Shown here: piece by piece, positions 55,175-63,764 of the stretch
Numbering within the stretch: position 1 is the first letter of the stretch
Layout of the letters: every line of letters starts with the position of its first letter
DNA from: Leeuwenhoekiella polynyae
GTDB lineage: Bacteria > Bacteroidota > Bacteroidia > Flavobacteriales > Flavobacteriaceae
Direction: 5' to 3'
NCBI RefSeq assembly: GCF_004104075.1
Contig: NZ_QOVK01000007.1
Coordinates: 1 to 64,000, forward strand
DNA: 64,000 nucleotides
Position numbers and translations under genes: made by a program
The notes under the pieces: model-generated
Database searches by the model: none
What the model was told of the DNA's origin: nothing
What the model saw: the letters and a program-made list of their open reading frames with translations, nothing else

Positions 55175-56701
55175 GTGAAAAATCAAAATAAAAACATATA
55201 CCGTGCATTACTTATTCTTTCCTTCATTGGGTTGAATTTACTTATCGTTTTTGCGATAGGCCAGATTATGACGTACCTCAACACCGGTGCAGATAAGAGT
55301 AAAATGCTCAATCTTGCGCTGAAAAGTGAACGTGTTTACAAACCGCATCTCATCTGGAGCGATACCCTCAACCCTAGCAGACCGCTAGAAAAACCAACTC
55401 AAAAACGCGTAGCGCAAGATTATCTGAATGCCTGGTATGTGCGTGAAGTTGCTTTGGCAACTAACGAGTTTAAAGGAATTGATGATTATTATACAGCAAG
55501 TGCCAGACAAAAAGTTGAACACCTGTTGAAGCAAAATATAAACGCACTAACACGTATAGAAGGCACGAGTCTCAATCACAATCTGGAACTAGAATTTTAC
55601 AGCGCAGACGGTCAGTTTATCAGTTTTAAAGATTTCGGTGTGCAGGAAGCACAGCGGATTTTTAGTGAAAATAATTTGCTGCTTCAGCATACTACTACGG
55701 CTTCCTATCGCGTAATTATGCTGCTTGAAGATGGGTTTTGGAGAATCCGACAGCTGGTTCGCATTCCGCAGCAGGATTCTATTGTACCGAAGAAACAAGT
55801 GGTTAAAAAAGAATTACCAGATCCAATTAAAGCCATCAATTACTATCCCCAGCAAAACCCGTGGGATACATTTGGAACTGATTTTCAACCTGCTGTAATC
55901 CAAACTGATTTTAAAAAAATCAAAGATCTGCAGTTTAATACGATTCGAATTTTTGTAGGATATGAAGATTTTGGTAAAGCCGAAGTAACTCCTGAAAAAC
56001 TCAGTAAGCTCAAAAAACTAATGGATCTCGCTGACGCAGAAGATCTTCAGGTCATTGTTACCTTATTTGACTTCTACGGCGATTATTCGGTCATAGACTG
56101 GTCAAGTACTTTTAAACATTCCAGAGCTGTCGTAAACGCTTTAAAAGCCCATCCGGCGTTGCTCGCCTGGGACTTGAAAAACGAACCCAATCTGGATTTT
56201 GAATCTCGCGATAAAGATCTGGTGCTGTTCTGGCTTAAAAATCATTTAGCCTATTTAAAAAGTCTTGATCCTGCCACGCTGCTTACAATTGGCTGGTCTG
56301 ATTCAGCTTCAGCTTCTTTGCTTTTAGATGATGTTGATCTCGTTTCTTTTCACTCGTATCAAGATTTTGCAAGTTTTACAACTTCTTATAAAGAATTAAA
56401 AGCTCAAACTAACAAGCCGTTGATGCTTCAGGAATTTGGACTTCCCACCTACTCCGGCATTTGGAATCCTTTAGGCGCTGATGCAGAAGAACAAGCCGAA
56501 TATTACAATGAGTTTTTAACTTTCGCGAAAGCTGAACAACTGCATTATGCGCTATGGACGCTTTATGATTTTAAAGAAATTCCAACTGCTGTAGTCGGGC
56601 GATTACCCTGGCGGAAAGCCAAACAAAAGCATTTCGGTTTAATTGATGGCAATGGTGAAGCAAAACCAGCTTTATCAATTGTAAAAGACATTCAGGATTA
56701 A
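55175..56701 (+). CDS. GH5-like glycoside hydrolase, membrane-anchored
   Basis: This 508-residue enzyme begins at GTG 55175 with a signal anchor (residues 8-35). An N-terminal domain, about 75-200, follows, then a TIM-barrel of GH5/cellulase type. The acid/base Glu337 is in AWDLKNEPNL and the nucleophile Glu420 in KPLMLQEFGLPTYSG; both strand ends match the clan-A pattern. It probably cuts or trims the polysaccharide made by the neighbours, as hydrolases do in exopolysaccharide operons. It is the third gene of the plus-strand run. Specificity is unknown. Confidence 0.82.
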   Translation: MKNQNKNIYRALLILSFIGLNLLIVFAIGQIMTYLNTGADKSKMLNLALKSERVYKPHLIWSDTLNPSRPLEKPTQKRVAQDYLNAWYVREVALATNEFKGIDDYYTASARQKVEHLLKQNINALTRIEGTSLNHNLELEFYSADGQFISFKDFGVQEAQRIFSENNLLLQHTTTASYRVIMLLEDGFWRIRQLVRIPQQDSIVPKKQVVKKELPDPIKAINYYPQQNPWDTFGTDFQPAVIQTDFKKIKDLQFNTIRIFVGYEDFGKAEVTPEKLSKLKKLMDLADAEDLQVIVTLFDFYGDYSVIDWSSTFKHSRAVVNALKAHPALLAWDLKNEPNLDFESRDKDLVLFWLKNHLAYLKSLDPATLLTIGWSDSASASLLLDDVDLVSFHSYQDFASFTTSYKELKAQTNKPLMLQEFGLPTYSGIWNPLGADAEEQAEYYNEFLTFAKAEQLHYALWTLYDFKEIPTAVVGRLPWRKAKQKHFGLIDGNGEAKPALSIVKDIQD

Positions 56702-56736
56702 GCTGTTCAACTCTTAAATTTGCTGCAAAGTACTTT

Positions 56737-57351
56737 ATGAAATTATTCGATATAGAACCAGATGCTTCAAAAAATCTGCTACCAAAAGACGGTGTAGTAA
56801 ACTATTACGGGAAACTGTTTTCTCAGGAAGAAGCTGTCTTCTATTTTCAGTATTTAATGCATCATATTGATTGGCGTAACGATGAAGCAGTGATGTTTGG
56901 GAAAAAGATCATTACCAAACGTAAAGTAGCCTGGTATGGCGATTCCCCCTTTTCATACACCTATTCGAAGGTTACTAAAAAAGCGCTCTTATGGACTAAA
57001 GAGTTGAAAAATCTTAAACTAAAAATTGAACAGGAGACCGGTGAACAATTCAACTCATGTTTGTTGAATTTGTATCACGATGGTAGCGAAGGAATGGGCT
57101 GGCACAGTGACGGGGAAAAAGATCTCAAAAAAAATGGAGCAATTGCTTCAGTAAGTTTTGGAGCAGAACGAAAATTTGCTTTTAAGCATAAAGATACTCA
57201 AGAAAAAGTGGACTTAAATCTAGAAGACGGGAGTTTGCTAATTATGAAAGGTGCCACGCAAACACACTGGCTACACCGCTTACCACCTACTACCAAGGTA
57301 CATTCAGCACGAGTAAATCTAACTTTTAGAACGATTATTGAGTCATTTTAA
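56737..57351 (+). CDS. AlkB-type 2-oxoglutarate/Fe(II) dioxygenase
   Basis: The 204-residue enzyme is an AlkB homologue (2OG-FeII oxygenase) that removes alkyl groups from DNA or RNA bases. Iron ligands are His123 and Asp125 (WHSDGE) and His180 (THWLHRLPPTTK). The 2-oxoglutarate-binding Arg lies in ARVNLTFR (Arg192/Arg198). NLYHDGSEGMGWHSD is the family hallmark. It starts 35 bp after the GH5 gene and may be read from the same transcript, but its role does not fit the polysaccharide genes and it may be a passenger. Confidence 0.92.
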   Translation: MKLFDIEPDASKNLLPKDGVVNYYGKLFSQEEAVFYFQYLMHHIDWRNDEAVMFGKKIITKRKVAWYGDSPFSYTYSKVTKKALLWTKELKNLKLKIEQETGEQFNSCLLNLYHDGSEGMGWHSDGEKDLKKNGAIASVSFGAERKFAFKHKDTQEKVDLNLEDGSLLIMKGATQTHWLHRLPPTTKVHSARVNLTFRTIIESF

Positions 57352-57375
57352 ATCTAGAATTTCTACCAAATAAAG

Positions 57376-57410
57376 AACCCCAAACGCTTTTAGGGAAAGC
57401 GAGAGGGGTT
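57376..57410. terminator. Bidirectional hairpin terminator
   Basis: Stem AACCCC...GGGGTT with inner CGCTTT / AAAGCG, lying between convergent genes (AlkB and GT4). Confidence 0.6.
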
Positions 57411-57441
57411 ACAACCAAATCGAAGTGGGGTGAAAGGTTCC

Positions 57442-58653
57442 TTAAATTGAAATCAGGTTTTTTGCTCTTTTTGACTCTTTCTGTTCTATAATTTGTTTGA
57501 ATACATCTACATATCTATCTGCAATAGTACTCATAGGCAGTGCCGTAGCTGCTTTATAATTTGCCTTACCCATCTCAACACGATATTGAGGATTAGCTAA
57601 TACTTTATATAAAGCAATAGCGAGATCTTCAATGTTATTCGGTTCAAAAAAATGAGCTTTATAGCCTTCCTCTCGCGATAAAATTCCCAGGTCGCCAAGG
57701 TCTGGCATGATTACAGCTTTACCGTAACTTCCTGCCTGGTGCAAAACGCCACTGCTTCCTGTTGTAGAGGTATATGGGAAAACCACAACAGCACTCTCTT
57801 CAAATAAAGCAGGAACGTCTTCTTCTGCTACATAGCCCGTAAATCGCAGTTGCTTAACGTGAGCATATTTTTCTTTCATACTATCTAAATATCCTTTCAC
57901 ATTAGGATTATCTGTACCTGCAATCACAATCTCAATATCTGCCTTAACATTTTTGCGAAGATGTTCTACCGCCTCAATAAGCATTTCTACTTTTTTATAA
58001 GTACCAAACTTTCCAAAAGTCATTACTTTCATAGGGCCATCCGGTAAATCATAGTTAGGCTCTGCAGGAAGCTCAAAAGTTCCGTGCGGAATAAGACCTA
58101 CGTTATCTGCATTGTATTTTTCTTCAAGAATAGAAACGTATTTACTGATAGTTAACGCAACAAAATCAGCTTTTAGAAGGATACGCGTTAAATTTGTGCC
58201 TATAAAACCATAAGCTTTTTGCAATATCTTATTGCCTGTAAAACCAGCCTGATCAAGGTCTACCTGCTCCATTATATTGTGTAATAATACGACACTGGGT
58301 ATACCCATTAACTTACAGATGCCCGGGAGTAAAAGTCCTAAAGCAGCAGGGATTTTTTTATCCCCAAATTTCATAAACTGAAGGTTGAATAAAACACCGT
58401 CAGGTACAGTTTGACGTATTGCTCTTAAAACACTTTGTACATTAAAATAGCTGTTAAAACTCCAGCAAGGCTTTACCGTAACTTTACAACCTTCAATATC
58501 CAGATGCATATTTACGTCTGCTTCTGGAGCATCCGTTAAAAGAATCAATTCTTCGATCTCGTTATGCTTTCTGAAGGCTTTTACTAAATAATAAGCATAT
58601 TCATTTAAAGTAACTTTACTTGGTGGAAATGCAGTGACTAATGCTAATTTCAT
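57442..58653 (-). CDS. GT4 family glycosyltransferase
   Basis: This 403-residue GT-B fold retaining transferase has an N-terminal acceptor domain (MKLALVTAFPPSKVTLNEYA) and a C-terminal nucleotide-sugar domain with the signature DIEIVIAGTDNPNVKGYLDS, RFTGYVAEEDVPALFEESAV and VVFPYTSTTGSSGVLHQAGS (the E-x7-E-like donor region). PelF and other exopolysaccharide polymerases belong to GT4. With the flippase and the TPR-barrel protein it forms the likely core of the pathway. The donor sugar is unknown. Confidence 0.92.
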   Translation of the reverse strand: MKLALVTAFPPSKVTLNEYAYYLVKAFRKHNEIEELILLTDAPEADVNMHLDIEGCKVTVKPCWSFNSYFNVQSVLRAIRQTVPDGVLFNLQFMKFGDKKIPAALGLLLPGICKLMGIPSVVLLHNIMEQVDLDQAGFTGNKILQKAYGFIGTNLTRILLKADFVALTISKYVSILEEKYNADNVGLIPHGTFELPAEPNYDLPDGPMKVMTFGKFGTYKKVEMLIEAVEHLRKNVKADIEIVIAGTDNPNVKGYLDSMKEKYAHVKQLRFTGYVAEEDVPALFEESAVVVFPYTSTTGSSGVLHQAGSYGKAVIMPDLGDLGILSREEGYKAHFFEPNNIEDLAIALYKVLANPQYRVEMGKANYKAATALPMSTIADRYVDVFKQIIEQKESKRAKNLISI

Positions 58654-59079
58654 TGTGATTTGGTTTTTAATTCTGATTCAAAATTGCGACTAAGCAACAG
58701 ATTATCAGGTGTAAAAACGATAACAGGTAAATCACTGTAGTCGAATGGTAGTTGTTGAACGTTGAATGGAAAATGGTAGAACGTTGAGAACTTGAATTGA
58801 ATCTACTAAATGAAATCAAATAGTACCATTCACAAATACAGGAGAACTGACGAAATATATAAAAACGAAAAACCCGCGCTCTCGCGACGGGCCTTTCTCC
58901 CAACTTAAACTCGTGAATCAATTATGATTTGGGGCAATCAATAATCAAAAATGCTTAGTATCCGGTTATTATGATTTGGGTATTTTGAAGTTTGGGTCCA
59001 GTTACTAAATAGATTTAGGGCTTTGAGTTTAAATGGAATCAATCATGATTTGGGGAAATCAAAATATAATTTGGGGGAA
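58654..59079. other. Intergenic region with repeated ATGATTTGGG motifs
   Basis: There is no gene. The motif ATGATTTGGG(G) occurs three times (near 58923, 58970 and 59046) and as a variant ATAATTTGGGG near 59067, spaced about 21-76 bp apart. A GC-rich hairpin, CCCG-CGC...GCG-CGGG (about 58872-58890), reads as a terminator on the minus strand. The repeats may be an operator or a leader of the GT4 transcript. Confidence 0.5.
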
Positions 59080-59388
59080 TTATACAGCTTTAATAGGGTT
59101 CTTTATATTAGCAAGTTCAAGTGGCTTGTGTGCATAAATCGTAACACCGGTAAAGTTCACTTTCTCGAGTTGGTATAATCTTAAAATTGCAGCAGGTAAT
59201 TCTGATGCTACCTGTTCTGATTTTTTCAATTCAGTTTTAAAATTCATATCTGAATTTTCAAGAACAATCTTTACGCTTTCAGCGCTAATACTTGTTGTTT
59301 CAAGAAATGGTTTTGAATCTTTAGTATCATTAGCTAGAAGAGCAGTAGACACAAAAAAGAAAATAAGCAGCGTAGTAATTTTAAGCAT
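59080..59388 (-). CDS. Small exported protein
   Basis: The product is about 102 residues starting at ATG 59388 (MLKITTLLIFFFVSTALLAN), a signal peptide. The upstream extension to 59433 is not needed. The mature protein is mostly polar with several Lys/Glu pairs and no cysteines. No family is recognised. It lies between the flippase and GT4 genes in the same direction and may be a matrix or accessory protein of the cluster. Confidence 0.6.
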   Translation of the reverse strand: MLKITTLLIFFFVSTALLANDTKDSKPFLETTSISAESVKIVLENSDMNFKTELKKSEQVASELPAAILRLYQLEKVNFTGVTIYAHKPLELANIKNPIKAV

Positions 59389-59555
59389 TTTGTTGGGGGT
59401 TTTGTTTGTAATACATCCCAAATATACAACCATTCATCTATTAAAAGCAATTATTTTCGATGAAATACACATATTTTAGCATTTTATTGATATGAATTAA
59501 TCTTGATACGATTTCTAGATGCTTTCTTACAAAAAAATCTTACAAGTATTTTAAA

Positions 59556-60779
59556 TTAATGCTCTGTTTTGATAAAAAATAGGATTTGAGCAAGCAAAAG
59601 TAGAATCATACTTAATATTTGCATAAAAACAACTTGTATAAGATCGGTATGAAGAAAGACTATCAAACTTATTTGAAGGAATCCGCCTACGAAACTTATA
59701 AATACGGATTTGTATTTTCCTAAGGATAAAAAGTAATAGGTAAACAGATTAGCGATCGCAAACATTCCTGTAGCCAAAGCATAAGGTCCCAGTAATGAAG
59801 CTACTTCCAAATATGCTTCGCCAAACATTATTGTAACGATAAGTTGTGGAGCTATAAAGCACGTAGCTATAACTGAGGCTGCAAGAATACTTATATAACC
59901 AATATATTTATATAGGATCTTACGCGTGTCTTCGCCATTTTTCTTTTTCTCAACTACAACCGGCAACAAAATCATCACAAACATCCATGCAACAAAATAA
60001 ACCACGCGACCTATAAGTGCCAGTGAGGCATACAATCCGGCTTCCCTGGCATCAAAATAATGCTTGACCATCAAGATGTCACTGTTGTTAATTAAGATCT
60101 GCGTCCCCTCATAAAAAGCTGTAATGAGAAAAAAGTTCAATACCTCTTTATTCAGTTTTGTATCGAGTTGACCTGTTGCTTTTTGGGTTTTATTTTTTGG
60201 GAATTGCGCCAGTATCAGAGAAAGTCCTACTCCTATCGCAACGCCTATAGCAGGTTGTTTGTGGAAAAGAACTATCAGCAAAATCGTAAGAACCAGCCTG
60301 CTCCACATTTCGATTTGATACGTCTTGGCAAGACTCAGCATATCTTGATTTCCCTGAAAAATACCACGGTTGATACTCATTACAAAGTATAACGGTACTG
60401 AAAGACCAAACACTACAAACATAGCCTGTGACTGCGTCTGAAAAACTTCCTGAAAGGATGAGGAGAAGATCACAAAACAAGCTCCCAGTAAAAATCCGAT
60501 GTGGGTTCCCCATTTTTTAATTTTCTGTAAAAATAAAAGTTGCTCTTGTTCATTCATCAAAACAACAAAACGTGCCGTCCCTAACTGAAAGGTCATTGCG
60601 GCAAAAGATAAAACCAATAATAAGGTTATTAAGATTGCAGCATCGGCAAATGCTTCTGGTCCCAGAATACGGCCCAGAATCAAATTATAGACATAGTTAC
60701 CTGCGTTAACAAGTAAAGCACTCAGCATAAAAAGCTGTTGATGCGAGATTTTATAATTGATAAATGGTATAGCAAGCAT
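59556..60779 (-). CDS. Wzx/PelG-like polysaccharide flippase
   Basis: This 407-residue polytopic inner-membrane protein has about 12 transmembrane helices in the MOP/oligosaccharide-flippase pattern (LILGRILGPEAFADAAILIT, AFYEGTQILINNSDILMVKH). It exports lipid-linked oligosaccharide or assists polymer transport. Its position between a GT4 gene and a STAS/TPR-barrel pair matches the gene roles in exopolysaccharide operons. Length is typical. Confidence 0.88.
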   Translation of the reverse strand: MLAIPFINYKISHQQLFMLSALLVNAGNYVYNLILGRILGPEAFADAAILITLLLVLSFAAMTFQLGTARFVVLMNEQEQLLFLQKIKKWGTHIGFLLGACFVIFSSSFQEVFQTQSQAMFVVFGLSVPLYFVMSINRGIFQGNQDMLSLAKTYQIEMWSRLVLTILLIVLFHKQPAIGVAIGVGLSLILAQFPKNKTQKATGQLDTKLNKEVLNFFLITAFYEGTQILINNSDILMVKHYFDAREAGLYASLALIGRVVYFVAWMFVMILLPVVVEKKKNGEDTRKILYKYIGYISILAASVIATCFIAPQLIVTIMFGEAYLEVASLLGPYALATGMFAIANLFTYYFLSLGKYKSVFISFVGGFLQISLIVFLHTDLIQVVFMQILSMILLLLAQILFFIKTEH

Positions 60780-60811
60780 AACTGTTGTTTTTGGCGTTAG
60801 TTTGATGAGGA

Positions 60812-61132
60812 TTATGCGGCAAGCATAGGAACAGTAAAATCTTTATTATCTAATAAATATTTCTTTCCGGCAAGGCCGAAACTACCTCGTACAGAAGCAT
60901 TCTCAACTCCTCTGAATAAGATGAGCTTTCCGCTATTTCTATAATTATTTTGCAACTGAACCAGCTTCATTACCGTGGTTAGTGTAAGTTCATTTAAGAC
61001 GCTTAGGTCAATTGTTATTTTCTTTTGGTTTCTGAAATCTTCATTAATAGTTGCAGCTAGTTCAGAAACAGATTGTGCTTTTAAGATGCCGCGTATTTGA
61101 ATAGACTGTGGAGTTGTGATAAATGAATACAT
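60812..61132 (-). CDS. STAS-domain protein
   Basis: The 106-residue cytoplasmic protein starts at ATG 61132 (MYSFITTPQSIQIRGILKAQ). It has a single STAS (anti-anti-sigma type) fold: IRGILKAQSVSELAATINED, then KKITIDLSVLNELTLTTVMK. In SpoIIAA-like proteins a Ser follows the first LS strand. Here the corresponding loop has Thr in LTLTTVM, so phospho-switching is uncertain. It lies 32 bp upstream of the flippase gene in the same direction. A regulatory role in the polysaccharide locus is inference. Confidence 0.8.
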   Translation of the reverse strand: MYSFITTPQSIQIRGILKAQSVSELAATINEDFRNQKKITIDLSVLNELTLTTVMKLVQLQNNYRNSGKLILFRGVENASVRGSFGLAGKKYLLDNKDFTVPMLAA

Positions 61133-61458
61133 AGTGGTAGTTTTTAAAAGTTTATACTGCAAATGTGCGCTGCATATCCATTTTATTGATCTGAATTTCG
61201 TTAAGCAGAATTTTACTGTAGACGAATGGTATAAATAGCAGTGTTAAACCGTAAATAGCTAAAAAACTGTCGTTCTAATAGTATTAGCTAGTTTTTTAAG
61301 AACCGGATCAAGTTCGTTTTGAAAGATGCTATCCTATAAATGAGGCAGTCAGAATTGGTAAAAAGCCGTGAGATGCAGATAAGTGTCGGTAAGTGGTAAA
61401 TCCCTATAGATTAAAAATGTAAGTATCGCTGCTAACTTGCTAACACCAAATCTTAGTT

Positions 61459-63507
61459 ATGAAAACGCTATTTACATCAGTCTTATTAATTGTATTTCTT
61501 TTTAGTGCTCAGGCACAAGAAATGACCGCCGGTTTCAAGTATTTAGAAACAGGACAAAACCAAAAAGCAGCATTATTTTTTGCTGAAATCTTAAAGGAAT
61601 ATCCTGAAAACAAAACCGCTCAACTGTGTTATGCACGTGCTTTAGGTCTGGGCGGGAATCCTGCTGAAGCTTTAGAGCTTTTTAAAGAAATGCGTGTAGA
61701 GTATCCCGGAGATCTGGAAATTAACCTCAACTATGCAGAAGCTTTTTTATGGAATAACGACTTTAAAAAGGCCGTGCCAGTCTATAAAGAACTGGTAAAA
61801 AACAATCCAGAGAACTTTGGCGCATTGCTGGGTTATGCTAACACACTTTCTAATCTCAAAAAATATGATGCTGCACTCACTTATATAAAGAGAGCTTTAT
61901 CAGCTGATCCCGGAAATGCAAATGCTTTGGTTTCCAGAAAATATATAAGATTAGGAAAAGCAGGCCAACTAGCGAAAGCTAACCAAATAGACCGTGCTCT
62001 TGCCCTACTCGATTCTAATCTAATAGATTTCCCTAATGATCGTGATACTGAACTTAATAAAATAGCGATCTATTTACCTAACGAGAATTTTGAGGAAGCA
62101 ACTCGTATTTATTCAGGTTTCAATACTTCTACAAAAGATAGTGTTACCGGTAAAATAGGTTTGGCTTTGGTTTCTCATTTAGCCGAAAAAGATAAAAAAG
62201 CCTTGACTTTTGCTACGGAAGCTTTTAATATGGCTCAGCAATTCAAAAAAGATTCTTTGGTATTTCTTCCGGCAGCAGAGCGCTATACGCAAGCCTTAGT
62301 ATGGAATGCTAAGTATGCTGAAGCAAAGCAAGAAATAACAACTTTATCTGAAGATTTTCCGCAGCACAAAACAGTATTAGCTTTACAAGCGATGTTAGGT
62401 ATGTATACGGGAGATTTTAAGACTTCATTAGAAGCTTATCAAACCATCTTGAGCAACGATTCTACCTCTTTTGATGGAAATCTAGGTATTGCAAATGCTT
62501 ATCGTGCTGCAGACAATCCGCTAGAAGCATACACTTACGCACAAAAAACCTTAACCTATTATGAAGGTCAGAAAGATGCATTAGGCTTGATCACTAAATT
62601 AGATCTTTCTTATGCTCCTGTTGTGGGCACAAGAGCTTCAGTGACTAAAGATAATGGTGAGAATACAGCATATAGCTATGGAATTAATATTGCGCTTCCT
62701 TTTTCAACTGCTTTTAAAACAGAAGCCTTATACGGTTATCGTACTACCCGCAATGGAATTAGCGGTCAAGAAGCCCACGCTCACGAATTAGGTATGAAAC
62801 TGAATTACATGGTTGCACCTGGTTTTGAACTGGAAACACAAGCCGGATTCATTAAAGCATTCACTGCAGATAAAGATTATACAGATGTACAAGGCTCATT
62901 AAGTTTAAAAACGAAGCCGGCTAAACGTCAAAATCTTGAAGTTGGGTATAGAAGAGCATTACAGAATTTTAATGCGGAATTGATTGAAGAAAAAATCGCT
63001 CTAAACGATTACTTTTTAAACTATAACTGGGGGATTACAACGCGCTTAGGCTGGTATACTTCTATGATTTACACCGCGCAATCTGATGCGAACAATCGCA
63101 AACTTTTGTTTACTTCTTTGTATTATGGATTGACCAAAAAGCCAGCCTTAAAAATGGGTTTCAATTACCAGTATTTAGGGTATAAAAATCAGGTGAATAT
63201 GTTGTATTTCAGTCCATCTAAATATCAAGCTACTGAAGTTTTTGCAGATTTAATGCTTAATGACTTAGGCTCTTTTCAAATTCACGCTGTTGCTGCCGGT
63301 GGTTATCAGTTTGTAGAAAGCCAAAAAGCAACCAGTATTTTTAGAGCAGAACTCAATGTGAATTATACCCTTTCTTCACAATTCAATCTTGGCTTTTATG
63401 CAAAGTATAGCAATATAGCTTCTGCAGTGGCAAGTGGTTTTGAATTTGGTGAAGCTGGTATTACACTAAGATGGTTACCGTTTAGTAAACCTATGTTTAA
63501 GAAGTAG
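61459..63507 (+). CDS. TPR and beta-barrel outer-membrane protein (YaiO/PelB-like layout)
   Basis: The 682-residue exported protein has a signal peptide (MKTLFTSVLLIVFLFSAQAQ) and about nine tetratricopeptide repeats (from AGFKYLETGQNQKAALFFAE through NALVSRKYIRLGKAGQLAKA). The C-terminal ~280 residues contain antiparallel beta-strands ending WLPFSKPMFKK, the YaiO-family outer-membrane barrel pattern. The layout (periplasmic TPRs plus barrel) is that of polysaccharide export proteins such as PelB and BcsC-like secretins. It is transcribed divergently from the STAS/flippase/GT4 run, with a 326-bp intergenic stretch as the control region. Confidence 0.85.
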   Translation: MKTLFTSVLLIVFLFSAQAQEMTAGFKYLETGQNQKAALFFAEILKEYPENKTAQLCYARALGLGGNPAEALELFKEMRVEYPGDLEINLNYAEAFLWNNDFKKAVPVYKELVKNNPENFGALLGYANTLSNLKKYDAALTYIKRALSADPGNANALVSRKYIRLGKAGQLAKANQIDRALALLDSNLIDFPNDRDTELNKIAIYLPNENFEEATRIYSGFNTSTKDSVTGKIGLALVSHLAEKDKKALTFATEAFNMAQQFKKDSLVFLPAAERYTQALVWNAKYAEAKQEITTLSEDFPQHKTVLALQAMLGMYTGDFKTSLEAYQTILSNDSTSFDGNLGIANAYRAADNPLEAYTYAQKTLTYYEGQKDALGLITKLDLSYAPVVGTRASVTKDNGENTAYSYGINIALPFSTAFKTEALYGYRTTRNGISGQEAHAHELGMKLNYMVAPGFELETQAGFIKAFTADKDYTDVQGSLSLKTKPAKRQNLEVGYRRALQNFNAELIEEKIALNDYFLNYNWGITTRLGWYTSMIYTAQSDANNRKLLFTSLYYGLTKKPALKMGFNYQYLGYKNQVNMLYFSPSKYQATEVFADLMLNDLGSFQIHAVAAGGYQFVESQKATSIFRAELNVNYTLSSQFNLGFYAKYSNIASAVASGFEFGEAGITLRWLPFSKPMFKK

Positions 63508-63540
63508 GTTTAACAAGTAAGCAAATACAAATTACCTCTT

Positions 63541-63585
63541 AAAATGCGAGTTCATAATCTGAGTTATGAGCTCGCATTTTATTTT
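63541..63585 (+). terminator. Strong terminator after TPR-barrel gene
   Basis: Arms AAAATGCGAGTTCATAA and TTATGAGCTCGCATTTT pair over 17 bp with one wobble and a 6-base loop, then ATTTT. It ends the polysaccharide cluster. Confidence 0.9.
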
Positions 63586-63643
63586 AATCTAGACACATAA
63601 TTTAAACTTTACTTAAATAGTATTCTAAACGTCTTTATCAAAG

Positions 63644-63651
63644 TACATTTG
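63644..63651 (+). promoter_or_regulatory. TACATTTG (-7 box) promoter
   Basis: TACATTTG matches the Bacteroidetes -7 consensus TAnnTTTG, about 114 bp upstream of the DoxX-like start. No clear -33 TTG was confirmed. Confidence 0.5.
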
Positions 63652-63764
63652 TGTCGTGCTTAGATTTAATCATAAACTACTTTGGGGCAAGCTCACGAAG
63701 CATTAAACTTAATGAGACAAGTCTCAAAGCATTTAAATCTCAATTATCGAGCAAAAGATATACT

